Source of the DNA: Odiellus spinosus
Taxonomy: Eukaryota > Arthropoda > Arachnida > Opiliones > Phalangiidae
Assembly (NCBI GenBank): GCA_963920705.1
Contig: OY987227.1
Span: forward strand, 23,399,434-23,463,433
Reading direction: 5' to 3'
DNA length: 64,000 nt
This document shows, in pieces, positions 25,211-38,800 of this stretch (position 1 is its first letter; every line of letters starts with the position of its first letter). A program made the position numbers and the translations under genes. The notes under the pieces are model-generated. The model made no database searches and had not been told where the DNA came from. It was given only the letters and a program-made list of their open reading frames with translations.

Positions 25211-27399
25211 TCCTTTTCGTGAAAGTCCTGGATTTTATTTTAAACTTAACGTTAATCAAGTATTTCCCAAGACAATTCATAACAATAAAATACTATCCAC
25301 ACAATTTATGCCGCGCATTACACGATCAGAATGGGCTATCGAAGGATTCAGAGCGGAACAAGCGCATTTCTTTTAAATACGATGTAGAACAAGGTTCGTT
25401 TCTAGATAGAGCTTTAGACACCGGGTCAAGGTACATCATATAGGAGAAAGATAAAAATAATACCCTTGACACTAAAAGGGCGGATCATTTATCAAACACA
25501 TCTGATATCATATACAAGAACGTCTGCAAAAAATCTAAAATGGCATTACACCTATTATTGGGGTATTCAAATTCAATAAGCAGACGAAAAAGGCTCAAAA
25601 TCCTTTTCAATTTATAGATTTATCGGAATTTTAAGAAACATATCCGGGTCAAGGGCTCGACGTTCTTATAGGCGTGTTTCTAAAACCCGGCTGTATGACC
25701 CTAATTTAACCCCTAGGTGAAGTTCGCAACCCTTGCCGAAACGGAGTCAGGGTTAAAGCCTCCCAAAAAATATCATCTTCAATCGTCCGAATCGTATTTG
25801 AAATAGGGTATCCATAAATAAGCAATGGTATATCGCTATTCTTTGGTATTTCCTAACCCCGACACGAATACGACCAATAAAAAAGGCACCTCAAATTTAA
25901 AAGCCCTATAATAAAGAGATCTTATAATAGAGAAAGAGCTAGAGAGAGAGAGAGAGATGGAACCGGGTGTTCGAAGGCGGAAAAAAAAAGGAAGTGGCGT
26001 TTAGCCGCTGAGCCGAGAATCAAATTCCTAACGTCGAACCGTTTTTGTTTCCGTTGTGCCGAGAAGCGAAAAAAAAAAAAGAAAATATAACAAGATGGCT
26101 AGCAAAGAATAATAAGAGTCACACATCAAATGAGAGAGACATCTTAGTTCTAAGGAACGCGTACGTGTACGGAAACAGGGACAAAGACAAGGGCATTTTA
26201 GGCCCCCCTCAACATTTCCCAGAGTTCGAGAGTTCAACATGCACGAGTTGGCAAGCAGTATACAATTCCAACGTGCGCATGTCCGCGTTCGGAGCGCCGT
26301 TCTACATGCAAAAATAACTACTTTATATTGGCGATGGAGGGGGCAGACATTTTTTCCAAAATATATTAGGTTAAAATCTGCGCTAGCATTATCCTATCCG
26401 GCCTTTTTTCAGCCAAAAACGGCCACTATTACCCCGTATAGGTAATACTAAAGTGGTGTGTTGACAAAATGTAGGCTCTCCCCCTTCAATTGACACTCCT
26501 TCACGTAGGCTCCAGTACGGAAACACTTACAATGAATTGGTCACTTGAAAAGATTTTACTCTATTAAAGAATGATTTTATGATTGTAACTGGTCCTAGCT
26601 TTTCACGCATTATTTTGATATTTAAAATTTGAAAATGGTGTCAAAAGCACAAGAAAAAGCCAATGAATTAACGCGGAAAAGGGTTCAATAAATCATAAGC
26701 AAGAGTATGAAAAGTGAAAACCCTATCCCAAGAGTATCGACATCTAATGATAGCTATATATGTACATGGACCCGCATCCGTTAGAGATCAACGCGGCCAG
26801 TGGGGCTGAGTGGGAGAAATTTCTCGGGAATTGGAGAGTAAGTTACTTGGGTCTATGGAAAATGCCAAGCTCGAATTTCTATCGCTAGTTTCCCAAGGTA
26901 AGATTCCTTCTTTATTATATTCATTGTTCTTCATGCTCCACATAAATTTAAAAGATTCAGGAAATCATTTTGGCAAGATACCATTAATCCAAGAAAATTT
27001 CTCCTCTAACGGCAACGGGGGCTAAAGTAAGAACTAACAAAAATTTATTCGTTCTAGCAGAGCAGTGCACGCACGAGGTTTTGTTAGTTGCTACTTTTGA
27101 AGAATACACTGTTTACCGTTAGAGGACGCTTATTAATGCCAGATTTTGTTATTCATCATTATCTATTAAGATAGGTGTCCATTATTAAGTCCTAGATAAT
27201 GCTACCCCATGTGGAAGAAGGCGAAAAAATGTTAGATGGAATTAAGCTTTAACTACAACAGTAACGGCAGTACTTAGGAACTAATATCAGAACTCTCTGA
27301 TAATTCTTTCGGGTTGGGAAACAAAAAAAAATCGGTGTCCCTGACTGCGGCGGCGGGATGCGGAAGATTCGACACAAGGACGCGACAAACATTTTTTTT

Positions 27400-27645
27400 T
27401 TTTTTATTATTGAAAGAGAGGGAGAGAGAGTATGAAAACGGATTATTTAAAGATGGCGAAAACGAAATCGATAATATAAATAACTAGGTGGAAAGAGAGA
27501 GACGGCAGCGCGCTCTCTCAATCTCCGCGTCAGCTTTTACAATGTCACAGCTGCTCGTTATAGCTCGCTAATAATATAAAAAAAGAAGCGAGAATTCGAG
27601 CGGGGAGACGTAGCTCGAGACACCGCCGAGCGAGGGGATCAAAAG
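27400..27645 (+). promoter_or_regulatory. Candidate promoter and non-coding first exon
   Basis: A GC-richer stretch with GAGAGAGGGAGAGAGAG, AGAGAGAGACGGCAGCGCGC and AGACACCGCCGAGCGAGGGG, ending at a strong donor CAAAAG|GTAAGA (27646). GAGA tracts and a consensus donor fit an arthropod 5' untranslated exon, but no coding exon can be linked to it. Confidence 0.2.
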
Positions 27646-28068
27646 GTAAGAACACCTCAAACAAACCCCCGAAACACTTTTCCCACGGTTTTTATCAAAA
27701 CGTTTTGCCTTTTTAAAGGGACTCCCCGCTTCTTATACCTCTGGTTTATTATAATGCTTTAGCCCGAGAGCGTATTAGAGGGTTTTTATTAAATACGTAA
27801 CACGGGAGGGGGAAATTATTGGTACACATTCCTTTAGCGCGGCGGCGGCGGCGGTGACAGATGCCCGGGCCAGATCTCGATCCAGCTTCTTCTTTAAGGC
27901 GATTCCAGGTGGATGCCAGATCTCGCTCTCTTGTCCTTCATCCCGGACCCGCGTTTTTGGTCCTTTTCGTCTTTTAAACGAACTTCTCTCTCACGCTTTT
28001 AATTTCGTAACCAGAAATATATAAATCTGGTCCATTTTTTTATATACCGTCGTCTGTCAAAGTGTCAA

Positions 28069-28406
28069 CAGAAGCCGATGAAACCCTCCTTTGAAGTCTA
28101 TTACTCCCGGGTCTTGTCTACCCCTCTCTGTATGGGTTATTCTCAAAAGGCGCGATCCGTACGCCTCCTAACGGTAGATGTTTTCGGGGCGGGAGCTCGT
28201 CGAGCGAATATCTCTAGCAGCCTTGGAGTTCGTCCAAAAAACGTCGTCGTTTGTGGAGAGAGAGAATTTCCAATTTTCCGTAGACAGGGGGGATGAAGTA
28301 GGACCCCTTCTAACTCGTAAAAATTCGGAATTTTACCCATACAGAGAGGAGCGCTATATGGAACATTGGAGTAGTAGACTTCAAAGGAGGGTTTCATCTA
28401 CTTCTG
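28069..28406 (-). mobile_element. 337-bp element, copy 3 (reverse orientation)
   Basis: Body reversed relative to copy 1; perfect target duplication GTGTCAA at 28062-28068 and 28407-28413. Right end reads CATCTACTTCTG instead of CATCGGCTTCTG. Confidence 0.95.
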
Positions 28407-29215
28407 GTGTCAATTATCTTCCCGTATCCGTACACGTGTACACCTGAGTTCGCGAGTGTCTGCCCCCTCGTGTTCAAATCAACTTTTCGAGATTAAAATT
28501 ATAGTTGACCTCAAAATTTTAAAATTTGACCTTTCTATAACAGTTAGAAACGGTTTCTAAGTCCCTAGTGTGAACAAGGCTATTGAGACTAGCTAGCTAT
28601 TGGCGTAAATATATATTAAACCACACCGTTCAAATTAGTTTCATTTAATAGGTGAGAGAAGACAGCGAGAGCGAAAATAAAGATACTTTTTTATACATTT
28701 TTAGATTGTGGGAAAATTTGCGAATGACAAAGCCGCGAGCGAAGTATATAAAGAAAGCCATTTACCTATCGTCGTTACTTTCAATTTTTTTTTTTATTAT
28801 TTTTTTCCATTTTTTAATCGCCAAGCGCTGTCGTAATCGTATAATATTAATTATAAAGAGACTATGTTTCACTCTCCGGGGCTTATTTTTATAGTCTTGT
28901 CGAAACTATTATTACAACTGAAATTAATGCGCCCGAAGAAGAGGGCTGGCCAAATTGCGCATGGAAGGAAAGTCGAGGCGCGCGGCCACGACCATTTTAA
29001 TTAGCCCCACCCCCTTCCCCTCCGTCATTATTTCCATTTTAATTAAATGGATAATGAAGATGATGAACGAATTATTTTCAATCGATAAAAAAAATAATCG
29101 TGAAGTGGCGGTTAATTAACAAAATTGCGATTGGAGATAGCCTTATTTTAATTTAAAAAAAAATGGTAGAAAATCTCACTCTAATCCCTAGAACTCTCAC
29201 GTGCTTTAGCTCGAG

Positions 29216-30025
29216 AAGGGTTCGTACCAAATTTTGGAGATTAATTTCCCTGACTTTTCCAGGTATTCCCTGACAATTTCTAAATAATTTCCCTGATAAA
29301 TTTTAATCTTCTTTTTACGTATTTATTCTTACGAGTGAGCTCTTGGTAATTTCCACTTTTTATTTGACATAGTTAATCAATCAGGGTCGATATTTTACTC
29401 AGAATAAGAATATTTTCAGTTTAAAATAATTATGGTACAATTAATTAGGTCTAGTAATCATAAACAGTTCTTTGACACGTGCAGAGCTATTTAATTTCTC
29501 TGACCATTTGGGCTCATTTTCAAATGCCCCGACTTTCCCCTGACTAGCTTTTAGGCTCAATTTCAAATGCCTCCTTGACTTTTCCCTGACATTTTCGGCT
29601 CATTTTCAAATTCCCTGACAATTTGGGCTCATTTTCAAATTCCCTGACTTTTCCCTGACATTTTGGGCTCATTTTCAAATTCCCTGACATTTTGGGCTCA
29701 TTTTCAAATTCCCTGACATTTTGGGCTCATTTTCAAATTCCCTGACATTTTGGGCTCATTTTCAAATTCCCTGACATTTTGGGCTCATTTTCAAATTCCC
29801 TGACATTTTGGGCTCATTTTCAAATTCCCTGACATTTTGGGCTCATTTTCAAATTCCCTGACATTTTGGGCTCATTTTCAAATTCCCTGACTTTTCCCTG
29901 ACATTTTGGGCTCATTTTCAAATTCCCTGACTTTTCCCTGCCATTTTGGGGCCATTTTCAAATTCCCTGACGTTTTGGTACAATTTACAAATTCCCTGAA
30001 TTTTCCAGGTCGAGTACGAACCCTG
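29216..30025. repeat. TTCCCTGAC-family element with an expanded 29-bp minisatellite
   Basis: AGGGTTCGTACC at the left and GAGTACGAACCCTG at the right are inverted ends. Positions about 29500-29995 are roughly 15 copies of a 29-bp unit (TTCCCTGACATTTTGGGCTC plus ATTTTCAAA), some replaced by a longer unit with CTTTTCCCTGAC. Confidence 0.8.
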
Positions 30026-31189
30026 TTTAGGGTTCAGCAAGTGCGCGTGAATTATTTTAAACAGAGTCTGAATGAAATATGGTCGAGGAGAGAGTTATAT
30101 TTTAGCCAATGAAATCTCATCTTCTTAGGCAGTCTATAAACACAGTATATTTTTGGGATAATCTTGGATTAATTAATAGTTCTATTGGCTCCGTTTAAGA
30201 CTATTTTTGATTTGCTACAGAATTTATAAAAATTAAGTACTTTTTTTTTTTTTTTTTTTGGCGGATTGAAAATAGAAATTTAATTTTATTTAAATTAAAT
30301 TAAACTTGTACCTCGATCGTCTTCATTATCCCTTTAATGACATCAAGTAAGAGAGATCATCGCTCCGAAACGACAAAAACTCAAACTGAAGCCAAACTAT
30401 GGTAATCAACGTTTAATTTAATTGGAAAGAAAAAAATAAAACATTTACGAAGCAAATTTCCACAAAAATAATTCAATTTTTACAAAACTCTCCTAGCAAA
30501 TTAAGAATAATTACTAATAGCAAAATACTATATAATAATAGGTATATATATACTGAATAAAGAACGCTTTCTTTTGTGGCAATCTTATAAAAAAAACACC
30601 CTAGCTGTTTATTGTATTTGAGCGAAACATTAATTTTATCCATCTTGTTTCGAACGAACGAAAAACGAATAGAAACGACCGAATTATTTTGAAAATATTT
30701 GGCGAGAAATTTTATGGGCGCAATAACAATAAAATAAAATTGTTTTACCGCGAGCGGAGCATGCGCGGTGTCGAAGAGAATCGGGTTTTTGACAAGTAAC
30801 TAGACCTGTAAGTGATTAAAAGAACGTAACACCTCACAAACGACCATTTTATACATGATCTAAGATATCTGCGGTACTCAGAATCCGGTTGAAATTTCAG
30901 AGTGTATACTTCATTAAGTTGGGGCCTACATCATCACTAGAAGTAGCTTTTGTAAACTACTGAAGATTATAGTTGAAAAGCGAGTGTCTAAAATAAAGGT
31001 GCTTGTGATCCGGTTGCGGTAATGAAAGAAATAAAGGAAACAAGATGATTCGATGGGGGCACAGTAGTTTCGCGATGTGCAGACTACTTGTTATGGGGGC
31101 CCGAAGTTAGGTTGTTAATTAAAACCGTGACCAAAGTTACAAGTTGCAAAACGTTGCACTGCATGATTACGTTTGGCTCTCCCTCTATT

Positions 31190-31700
31190 ATCCCTGACCC
31201 GTCTGGATCTCCCTTTATTATCCCTTATCTATGGCTCTCGCTTTATTAATACTCCACGATTTTACGTCAGGTTCTTCATAATTACTCCGTGATTTTACGT
31301 CAGGATCTCTCTTTATAATTACTCAATGATTCTTTCATTATTACTCCAATTTATGTATGGTTCTTCCTTCATAACTCCATGATTTTACGTCTGGTACTCC
31401 CTTTATTATCCCTAATCCATGATTTTACGTCTGGCTCTCACTTTATTATATCCCTAATCCATGATTTTACGTCTAGCTCTCCCTTTATTATCCCTAATCC
31501 ATGATATTACGTCTAGCTCTCACTTTATTATCCCCAATCCATTATTTTACGTATAGCTCTCCCTTTATTATCCCTAATCCATGATTTTATGTCTAGCTCT
31601 CCCTATATTATCCCTAATCCAGGAGTTTACGTTTGGCTCTCCCTTTATTATCCCTAATCCACGATTTTACGTCTGGCTTTCCCATTATTATCCCTAATCC
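31190..31700. repeat. Minisatellite of about 41 bp, roughly twelve units
   Basis: Units contain TCTCCCTTTATTATCCCTAA and TCCATGATTTTACGTCTGG; they are more divergent toward the left. Confidence 0.85.
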
Positions 31701-32245
31701 ATGAAACCTCTGATAGTTCTCTATAGGAAACTAACAATAAAAATCTCACAATTAGTCCCAAAAACAGCTTTAAAATCTCAAAAATCATTTCAAAATTCGA
31801 ATAAAGCTGATGACATAAGTGACTCAAGTTTTCGCGTAACTAAAATGGTGCCAGAGTTCCAATTATTTTCTCGTTACTTAATAACAGGGTCTAAATTTCC
31901 CGCGAATTTCGTCGACACGTGTTTTACTACACACCGAGCATTAATTTCGATAAAGGGAGGCCGAAAGGCTAAACCAGTTACATTATAATTCAATCCAGTC
32001 TAAATGAAGAATTAAATGAAGAAAACAACCAGAAATATTATTAACTATAGATATTAAATACGTAATTAACGTCTAATAATTATCCAGCTTCTGATATATT
32101 TTGAAGGTGAAATGAAACAAGTTTTGGAGTCTGTTTTGAAAATCCAAAAAAAAATATATATATATATATTTCATTTCAATCCTAAGTTTTTAAATTAATG
32201 TTTTGATTATTTCGTTATCTAAATTAAACACTCCTCCAACATTAA

Positions 32246-32728
32246 AGGGAGAATGAAAGGCCGAAACAACCTATTTTTAATCGATTAAGAATGCTAAAAT
32301 AATGAGAAAAACAATAATATAACTCACCAAAAATATTTCGTTATTTTTTAATCAATTCCCAAAGTTCCGAAACTTGCGGATGCTAAGCCTTGGCTGCCTA
32401 GCTCGGCGAACTAGGCGAGCACGAGCCGTATTTTTTTTAATATTCCCGTCTGATCTAGTCGCCAATCACGAGCGAGTACCCGTATTTATAAAATACGCGT
32501 ACTCGCTCGTGATTGGCGACAACAACAGCCGCGAATATTAAAAAAAATAATAATACAGGTCGTGCTAGCCTAGTTCACCGAGCTAGGCAGCCTAGGCTTA
32601 GCATCGGAACTTTGGAAATTGATTATAAAATAACGAAATATTTTTGGTGAGTTATATTATTGTTTTTCTCATTGTTTTAGCATTCTTAATTGATTAAAAA
32701 TAGGTTGTTTCGGCCTTTCATTCTCCCT
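32246..32728. mobile_element. TTAA-flanked palindromic element, 483 bp
   Basis: AGGGAGAATGAAAGGCCGAA and its complement are the ends, each bordered by TTAA. Nearly the whole element is one hairpin: arms of roughly 235 bp meet at TATTTATAAAATA near 32490. TTAA targets fit piggyBac- or Kolobok-type elements. The motif TTAAAGGGAGAATGCAACC also occurs alone at about 1268. Confidence 0.85.
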
Positions 32729-33708
32729 TTAACAAGTTACAAAAATGTATATTTTTTTAAAGTGCACGAGGGTTTGTAGGAAAAAATATCTAAAAATCCA
32801 TCCTTATTACATTTCACTTTATCTTTTTAGACGTTTCATCGAATCGAGCAAAAGTTTTATCTAAATTATAGTTTTTTATTTTTTAACTGAAATATTTGGC
32901 AATTCTCACTGAGGCCTATATTGGGTTTATAACTGGCAGCTGCCGTATATTTTGATTAAATCTAAAAAGTGGGGATTTAAATAAACTCAATAATACATTT
33001 AACAAACGTTGGCGATAGAGGAGCGCGGGGCTGTAGAGCGCGAGAAACGTAAATTATGGAAACTTTTTTTTTAATTCTTCTTTTAGCAATTAGTATTTTA
33101 AAAATAACAAAATTGCATGTATTAGCGAGAGGCCAGTCCGAAAAAAAAAAATGGAGGCAGCTGCTTGAATCGAGACTTAATTAAGAAACATTTTAAAGAC
33201 AAAAATAAAATAAAACCCTCAGTATCAAAAATTAGAATTAGTATTTTATAGAAAATAAGCGATAGAAACACGAAGACGAGAGCCGCCACATGCATGCAAT
33301 ATTTATTTATATTTGATTAAAGTGATATGCTGACAAGGATTTTTAATGAGCAATTTGAGTAGCATTTTCCTAAAGATTTATATGCCATAAAAACGGTATC
33401 AGTAAAAATTAATATTTCAGAATCCCCATCTTCAAATGTTTTCTAACAAAAATGCCTCGCAATACTACGTCATCCCGACAAAAAATTACCGTAACGTTCC
33501 ATAGGAATTTGTTAAGTTCTCACCAGATTAATAGTTTGTAAGGTCAATTTTTGTGAAATCGACTTTGGTCAAACGACATATTTATTTTTAGCCAACCCTT
33601 GGAGGTGTGTAGCTATTGCATTCGCCGTGGCTGATGGAGATGAAGTGGAAAACATTATCGTCCTTCATGGGGGAAGTGACCTAGAGATACTGTCTATACA
33701 GAATCATG

Positions 33709-34017
33709 CATGGAGTAATCAACCTCACAGGGATAATTCACTCTGGTACGATTTGCTATAGTAGTAGTTGAAGATGTTTGTTTCAAACATGGCTGCCAGA
33801 CATTTTATCCGTCCCCTCAATTTTACTCCCTTACCGATACAAATCCGGAAGTAATCTATGAGAGCATCGTCTGCTTTAGAGTTTTTTCCCCTTCAATATT
33901 TCACCCCGTGTATCGGTAGCTAGAATCTTCCGGTGTAGACAATTTTTGTCACCAGGGTGCGATTCGAATAATCATTTTACCAGAGTGAATTATCCCCGTG
34001 AGGTTGATTAATCCATG
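33709..34017. mobile_element. Inverted-repeat element of about 309 bp
   Basis: Ends CATGGAGTAATCAACCTCAC and the complement of CATGGATTAATCAACCTCAC, continuing as GGGATAATTCACTCTGGTA. No clear target duplication; ends approximate. Confidence 0.75.
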
Positions 34018-34240
34018 ACAGAATCTTGTACTAAGACGAGGCATTACGAGACCTCATCATGGAGATGGAATAAAGGTTGAGGTGGGGTAAAGGAAGACCC
34101 AGAAGGGTGAACTCGGAAACGGGGTGTGTCTTCTCATGTATTTTACCCATCTTGTTATAATTAGCTTGGCCAAATTCCTTTGGAACGTTTAAGGTGGACA
34201 TTTAAGACAGTTACAGTCTAATAACCATTCTTGGTATAAT

Positions 34241-34578
34241 CAGAAGCCGATGAAACCCTCCTTTGAAGTCTACTACTCTAATGTTCCATATAGCGCTCCT
34301 CTCTGTATGGGTAAAATTCACAATTTTACGAGATCGGAGGGGTCCTACTTCATACCCCCCTGTCTACGGAAAATTGGAAATTCTCTCTCTCCACAAACTA
34401 CGACGTTTTTTTGACGAACTCCAAGGCGGCTGGAGATATTCGCTCGACGAACTCCCGCTCCGACAATATCTACCGTTAGGAGGCGTACGAATCGCGCTTT
34501 TTGAAACTAACCCATACAGAGAGGGGTAAACAAGACCAGGGAGTAATAGACTTCAAAGGAGGGTTTCATCGGCTTCTG
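34241..34578 (+). mobile_element. 337-bp element, copy 4
   Basis: Both ends intact, but the flanks do not match (GTATAAT on the left, ATAGAAG on the right), so it is the only copy without a target duplication. Belongs to the subfamily with GATCGGAGGGG in the body. Confidence 0.9.
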
Positions 34579-35524
34579 ATAGAAGCAATTTAGTCCATCG
34601 TGAGTTCTCAACAAGTTGAATTATTTTAACCCCAAGGCGAAACGAAACATTTCTTAACATGATATTGCCCAATTTATGAAGTTCGCTCGAGTTACAACGC
34701 CAAGTACCCTTCACTGGATCGTTATTCGCGATTAAACTCAAAAACGTACGTACAATCTAAGCAATCTCGTAAGACATTGATACTATCAAGTCTATACAAC
34801 GCTTAAGCGAATCCAAAAAGGATTAAAATTCGTGTAAGATACGAGATCCTAAATTGAGACACGAATTGTTGGGGAATCCTCGAGCGAATGCGGGGAGTGA
34901 AATTAAATTCGTTCCGGCTAGCACTCTTTTATTACTGAAATTTGAATTTTTTTTCTTTCGCTTTTGCCCCTTTTGAACTCGTAGGACACGGGAGCGAAAT
35001 CCGAGAAGGGGAAAATCAAAAACGCATCATGATATTAAGCTAAACAAAAACGAAGATAGAACAGCGGCGGCGAGATCAAAGTCATATCGTGAACACTAAA
35101 TTATAGCTTTCAAGCTCGCTCGTGGTATCGAGCTCGAAATATATATATATTCGCGTCATTCGAGCCGAACCGAGAAGGGAAGGATGAAGAAAACATCGTG
35201 CAACAACTATATATAAGAGGGAGATTTGGCGTTAATATCTTTTACGGGTATCAGTATGTCGCGCGCATATCTTTCACGCTTATTAAAAAATCTTCTCAGA
35301 ATCAAAATAGGTAAATTGAAGAGATAGCCTATAAGAATTTTGAGAGAAAGTTACGAGCGGTCATATACGATATTACCAGAAGTTAATGAAAGGTTCCTTG
35401 AAGTTAAGTATTCCCGAATCAATAGATAGATTCCCAAAAGAGAAAAACTTCCAAGGAGTGTGTCGTGAGAGGTATAAGAGCCAAGAGTAAACAAAACACC
35501 GCTCCTCTTCCTTCAATCCTCTAC

Positions 35525-35816
35525 CAAGAAGGATCAGATAAGGAGAGGAAAAGTGGGAACGGCGCGGCTCCTACTGCGTCGGCCTAAACTCCCACTCTGG
35601 GAGAACGGGGGACAGACGGGGGTAGAGATGCTTCGTGGTAAATTGTTGTCACGTGGGTAAAACGAATCCTTTATGAGACGCGCTAGCTAGCGACCACGTG
35701 ACAACAGTTTACATCGAGAATTTCCTATCCCCCCTTTCCACCCGAGTGGGAGGTTGGCTCTTCTCTCTCTAACTCAACGCAGCCCCACTTTTCCTCTCCT
35801 TATCTGATCCTTCTTG
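35525..35816. mobile_element. Inverted-repeat element, 292 bp, 7-bp target duplication
   Basis: Ends CAAGAAGGATCAGATAAGGA and its complement, inverted match about 33 bp to GAGGAAAAGTGGG. Flanks CCTCTAC at 35518-35524 and 35817-35823 are identical. Inner parts also pair (TTGTCACGTG with CACGTGACAA). No coding content. Confidence 0.9.
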
Positions 35817-35823
35817 CCTCTAC

Positions 35824-38800
35824 GAACCCCTTCGAAGACCGCTGTCTCCCTCAAGGATTAGTTTCGACTAAAATTCATCCTCTGATGGCTGCGTCCCTGT
35901 AAAAGGTTCTTCGCCTATCTCAATAAAAGAGTCCGTCTACAAAATCATTCTCCAATGACGGGATATTTGCGAATCTTAGCGTGAGATGAAGCACGACTGT
36001 CACGTCGAATTGTCAGAGTCAGACACTAACATATCAGCTAGATACGTTCACAATTGACACTTTGAAGGTGTTAATCTCAAACCTTTTCGAATGTTCAAAT
36101 AGAATTTTCGAGCTATTAATTCTGTACGGCGGACTATAAAATTTTATAATTTGACCTTTCCAAAACGGTTCAAAGTCTTTAGTGTGAACGCATCTATCAG
36201 CCCACAGTCGACAGTAGAATTCATTGAGAGTAAATCTTCGACCAATGGTTGTAGGCATCTCGTATACAAAAGGGTTAGATAATTTGATTTTTTCCCTTAA
36301 TATTGGGGTTTGAATTAAAGAAGCGTGAAAATTATCCCACGAGGTACACAAAATGGGACATACAATATTAAACTTCAAATAACCTTGCATTAACTTCTGA
36401 TATTCGGTAGGAGGCATCTTCTCCTCCTACCTCTATCACTCTCTCTCTCTCGCTGATGGAGGAGCAGGTGCTCGGTGGTATTGTAACCGCAAAAATATCC
36501 TTAAATATATGGTGTAGTGAATCAAGAGACTTATATAAATATATCTTACTACCCTATACTCTCACCGCGTTTATTAAGAAATTTGGTGTAATTTGGCTAT
36601 AAGGACCCACAGCGACGCTTTCAAACTATAAATAACGTCTCGCGTGTAATTACGTACATTTACAATTCATCTAAAATGATTTTTTTTTTTTTTCAGAAAG
36701 ATACGTCAATGGTAACAACGTATCGAGGCGTCTGATATTAAATTTTATAGCCAGGTTTTACTTCGAAACGTTGTCACCTTGATCTGAAATTTAGGCGAAG
36801 CAAAGTCCATTGAATGTCTAGGTCCTGGGGAAAAAAAAACTGCTATACAGGAGTCGATGACAAGCTCGATTCAATGTGTAGAAGGGTAATTACCGTGATT
36901 TTTGAGCAAAATAATAAGCGGCTGTTGAAAGCTATGACTTCTCGTGAATTCATTTTTTACATATATTAAGTATCATTTTTGGGAACGCATTTACTATAGA
37001 GACGATTGGTTGGTGGTCATTTATAATCAAAAGCAGAAGCCGATGAAACCCTCCTTTGAAGTCTACTACTCCAATGTTCCAAATAGCGCTCCTCTCTGTA
37101 TGGGTAAAATTCACAATTTTACGAGTTAGAAGGGGTCCTACTTCATCCCCCCTGTCTACGGAAAATTGGAAATTCTCTCTCTCCACAAACGACGACGTTT
37201 TTTGGACGAACTCCAAGGCTGCTAGAGATATTCGCTCGACGAGCTCCCGCTCCGAAAACATCTACCGTTAGGAGGCGTACGGATCGCGCCTTTTGAGAAT
37301 AACCCATACAGAGAGGGGTAGACAAGACCCGGGAGTAATAGACTTCAAAGGAGGGTTTCATCGGCTTCTGTCAAAAGGTAGAAGATAGATCGAGAGAGAT
37401 TTAGAAAAAGAGAACTTGAGAAGCGTATACGATTACGTCAAGTTGCTTGCTTCCTCAGCTTATAAATTGTAAAAATAAATGAACAGATATTTAAATGAAC
37501 AGATATTTAAAACAATAATTTCCCGAATTCTATAGGTAATCAGTATCACTATAGTGTTACGAGGCTATTATAAGACCTATATCTGATTCTCGCGCGTTCT
37601 GGCACGTGATAAAGCGGCTTTCACGCGGTCTTTTTCGCGAAAGTACTTGATCCAGAAAGTCTCACTTTTCATTCGAAAATTATCGTTAGTCAAGTTCCAG
37701 AAACAAAACTACGTGAAAAAAAAAAATTATAAAAAATGAAAAATAATATCCCTAGATGTTCGGAAAACACTTTCATTGTGGAACTGGGGACACTTTATAG
37801 ATAAAATAAGAAGATAATAATTGGTTGACCCTAGATATTCGATAACTTTTCCTACAAAACAACTGCAAAATATTGAGAAATTTACGATATAACGTCAAGA
37901 GCTTATCAAAAAATACTAAAACTTAGCACGTTTTTTTATGAATACTTTCTCACAGTATAATGTCTAAAAGAACACCTATTTTTGGAGAGAGGTGATTCAC
38001 ACAAGGAAGAGCTCCCACGCCAATCTCTAGCATCCTTGGAGTACTACTAATTTAAACCTTTAAATTGGTCAGGGAAAACATGGAAAAGTCTGGGAATTTT
38101 GTTATGAAAAATCTGTGGCAAACCCTGCAGCGTGTCTCTTTGATTACCAGCATATTCCTGGCATATACTAACTACAGCAATTGCTGTTACTTTTACAGCA
38201 GCTGTTTGTTTCTGGTGTGTATGACGTCTCGCTATAATCGTCTAACTTAATTACTTCGAGATATCACGGAGAAGAGCGTCTGATTAAAAATTACATGTCG
38301 TTTTAGTGTAAAATACCAGAGTGAAAAATGGGTGGGGTTGTCATCGTCCAGACAGGGCGCAACGCGAACATTTTATCTATCGTATTTATAGAGAACCTCG
38401 ATCTCACTAGTGATCAATCGAATAGCGCAAACACGGCGGATTGATAAGGAAAATATTAATTGTGGGGTTAAGAATTGGGCGCTCAACCGAAACGAAAAAA
38501 CGCCGCCTAATTTTAATTAAACTATGTTTTAAGTATAAGCAGAAACACATTGTAAGCAAGAAATCAGACAGCTGAGCCGCCCCTACCGAACCGATCTGAT
38601 AGGGATAAAAGCGTCTAAAATGGGAACTAATACAGGTTTGAGACTTTTTTCCGTGGTATAGAATGGAGGACGCCATTTACAGAAGGGTAATCAGCCAAAG
38701 ACACCACCTACGAAATTGGAACTTTCCTATCGATATAGTCTGTTTCACTTTATTGTATTGAGAAAGATAATGGTAATTTTTGGTAGCGGGCGAATGAAAA

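Larger units (their letters stand above)
24754..28061. other. Gene-free stretch
   Basis: Contains the 25.1-kb minisatellite, a GAGA tract near 25940 and the candidate first exon at 27.4 kb. Around 26785-26840 a short open segment ends at GAGA|GTAAGT and another at CCCAAG|GTAAGA (26897); these are perfect donors but no matching acceptor or homologous protein is visible. Confidence 0.45.

Noticed and set aside
36034-36417. 127-codon minus-strand frame starting MPPTEYQKLMQGY
   Set aside because: No recognisable family, and part of it overlaps a dispersed repeat shared with 28.5 kb.
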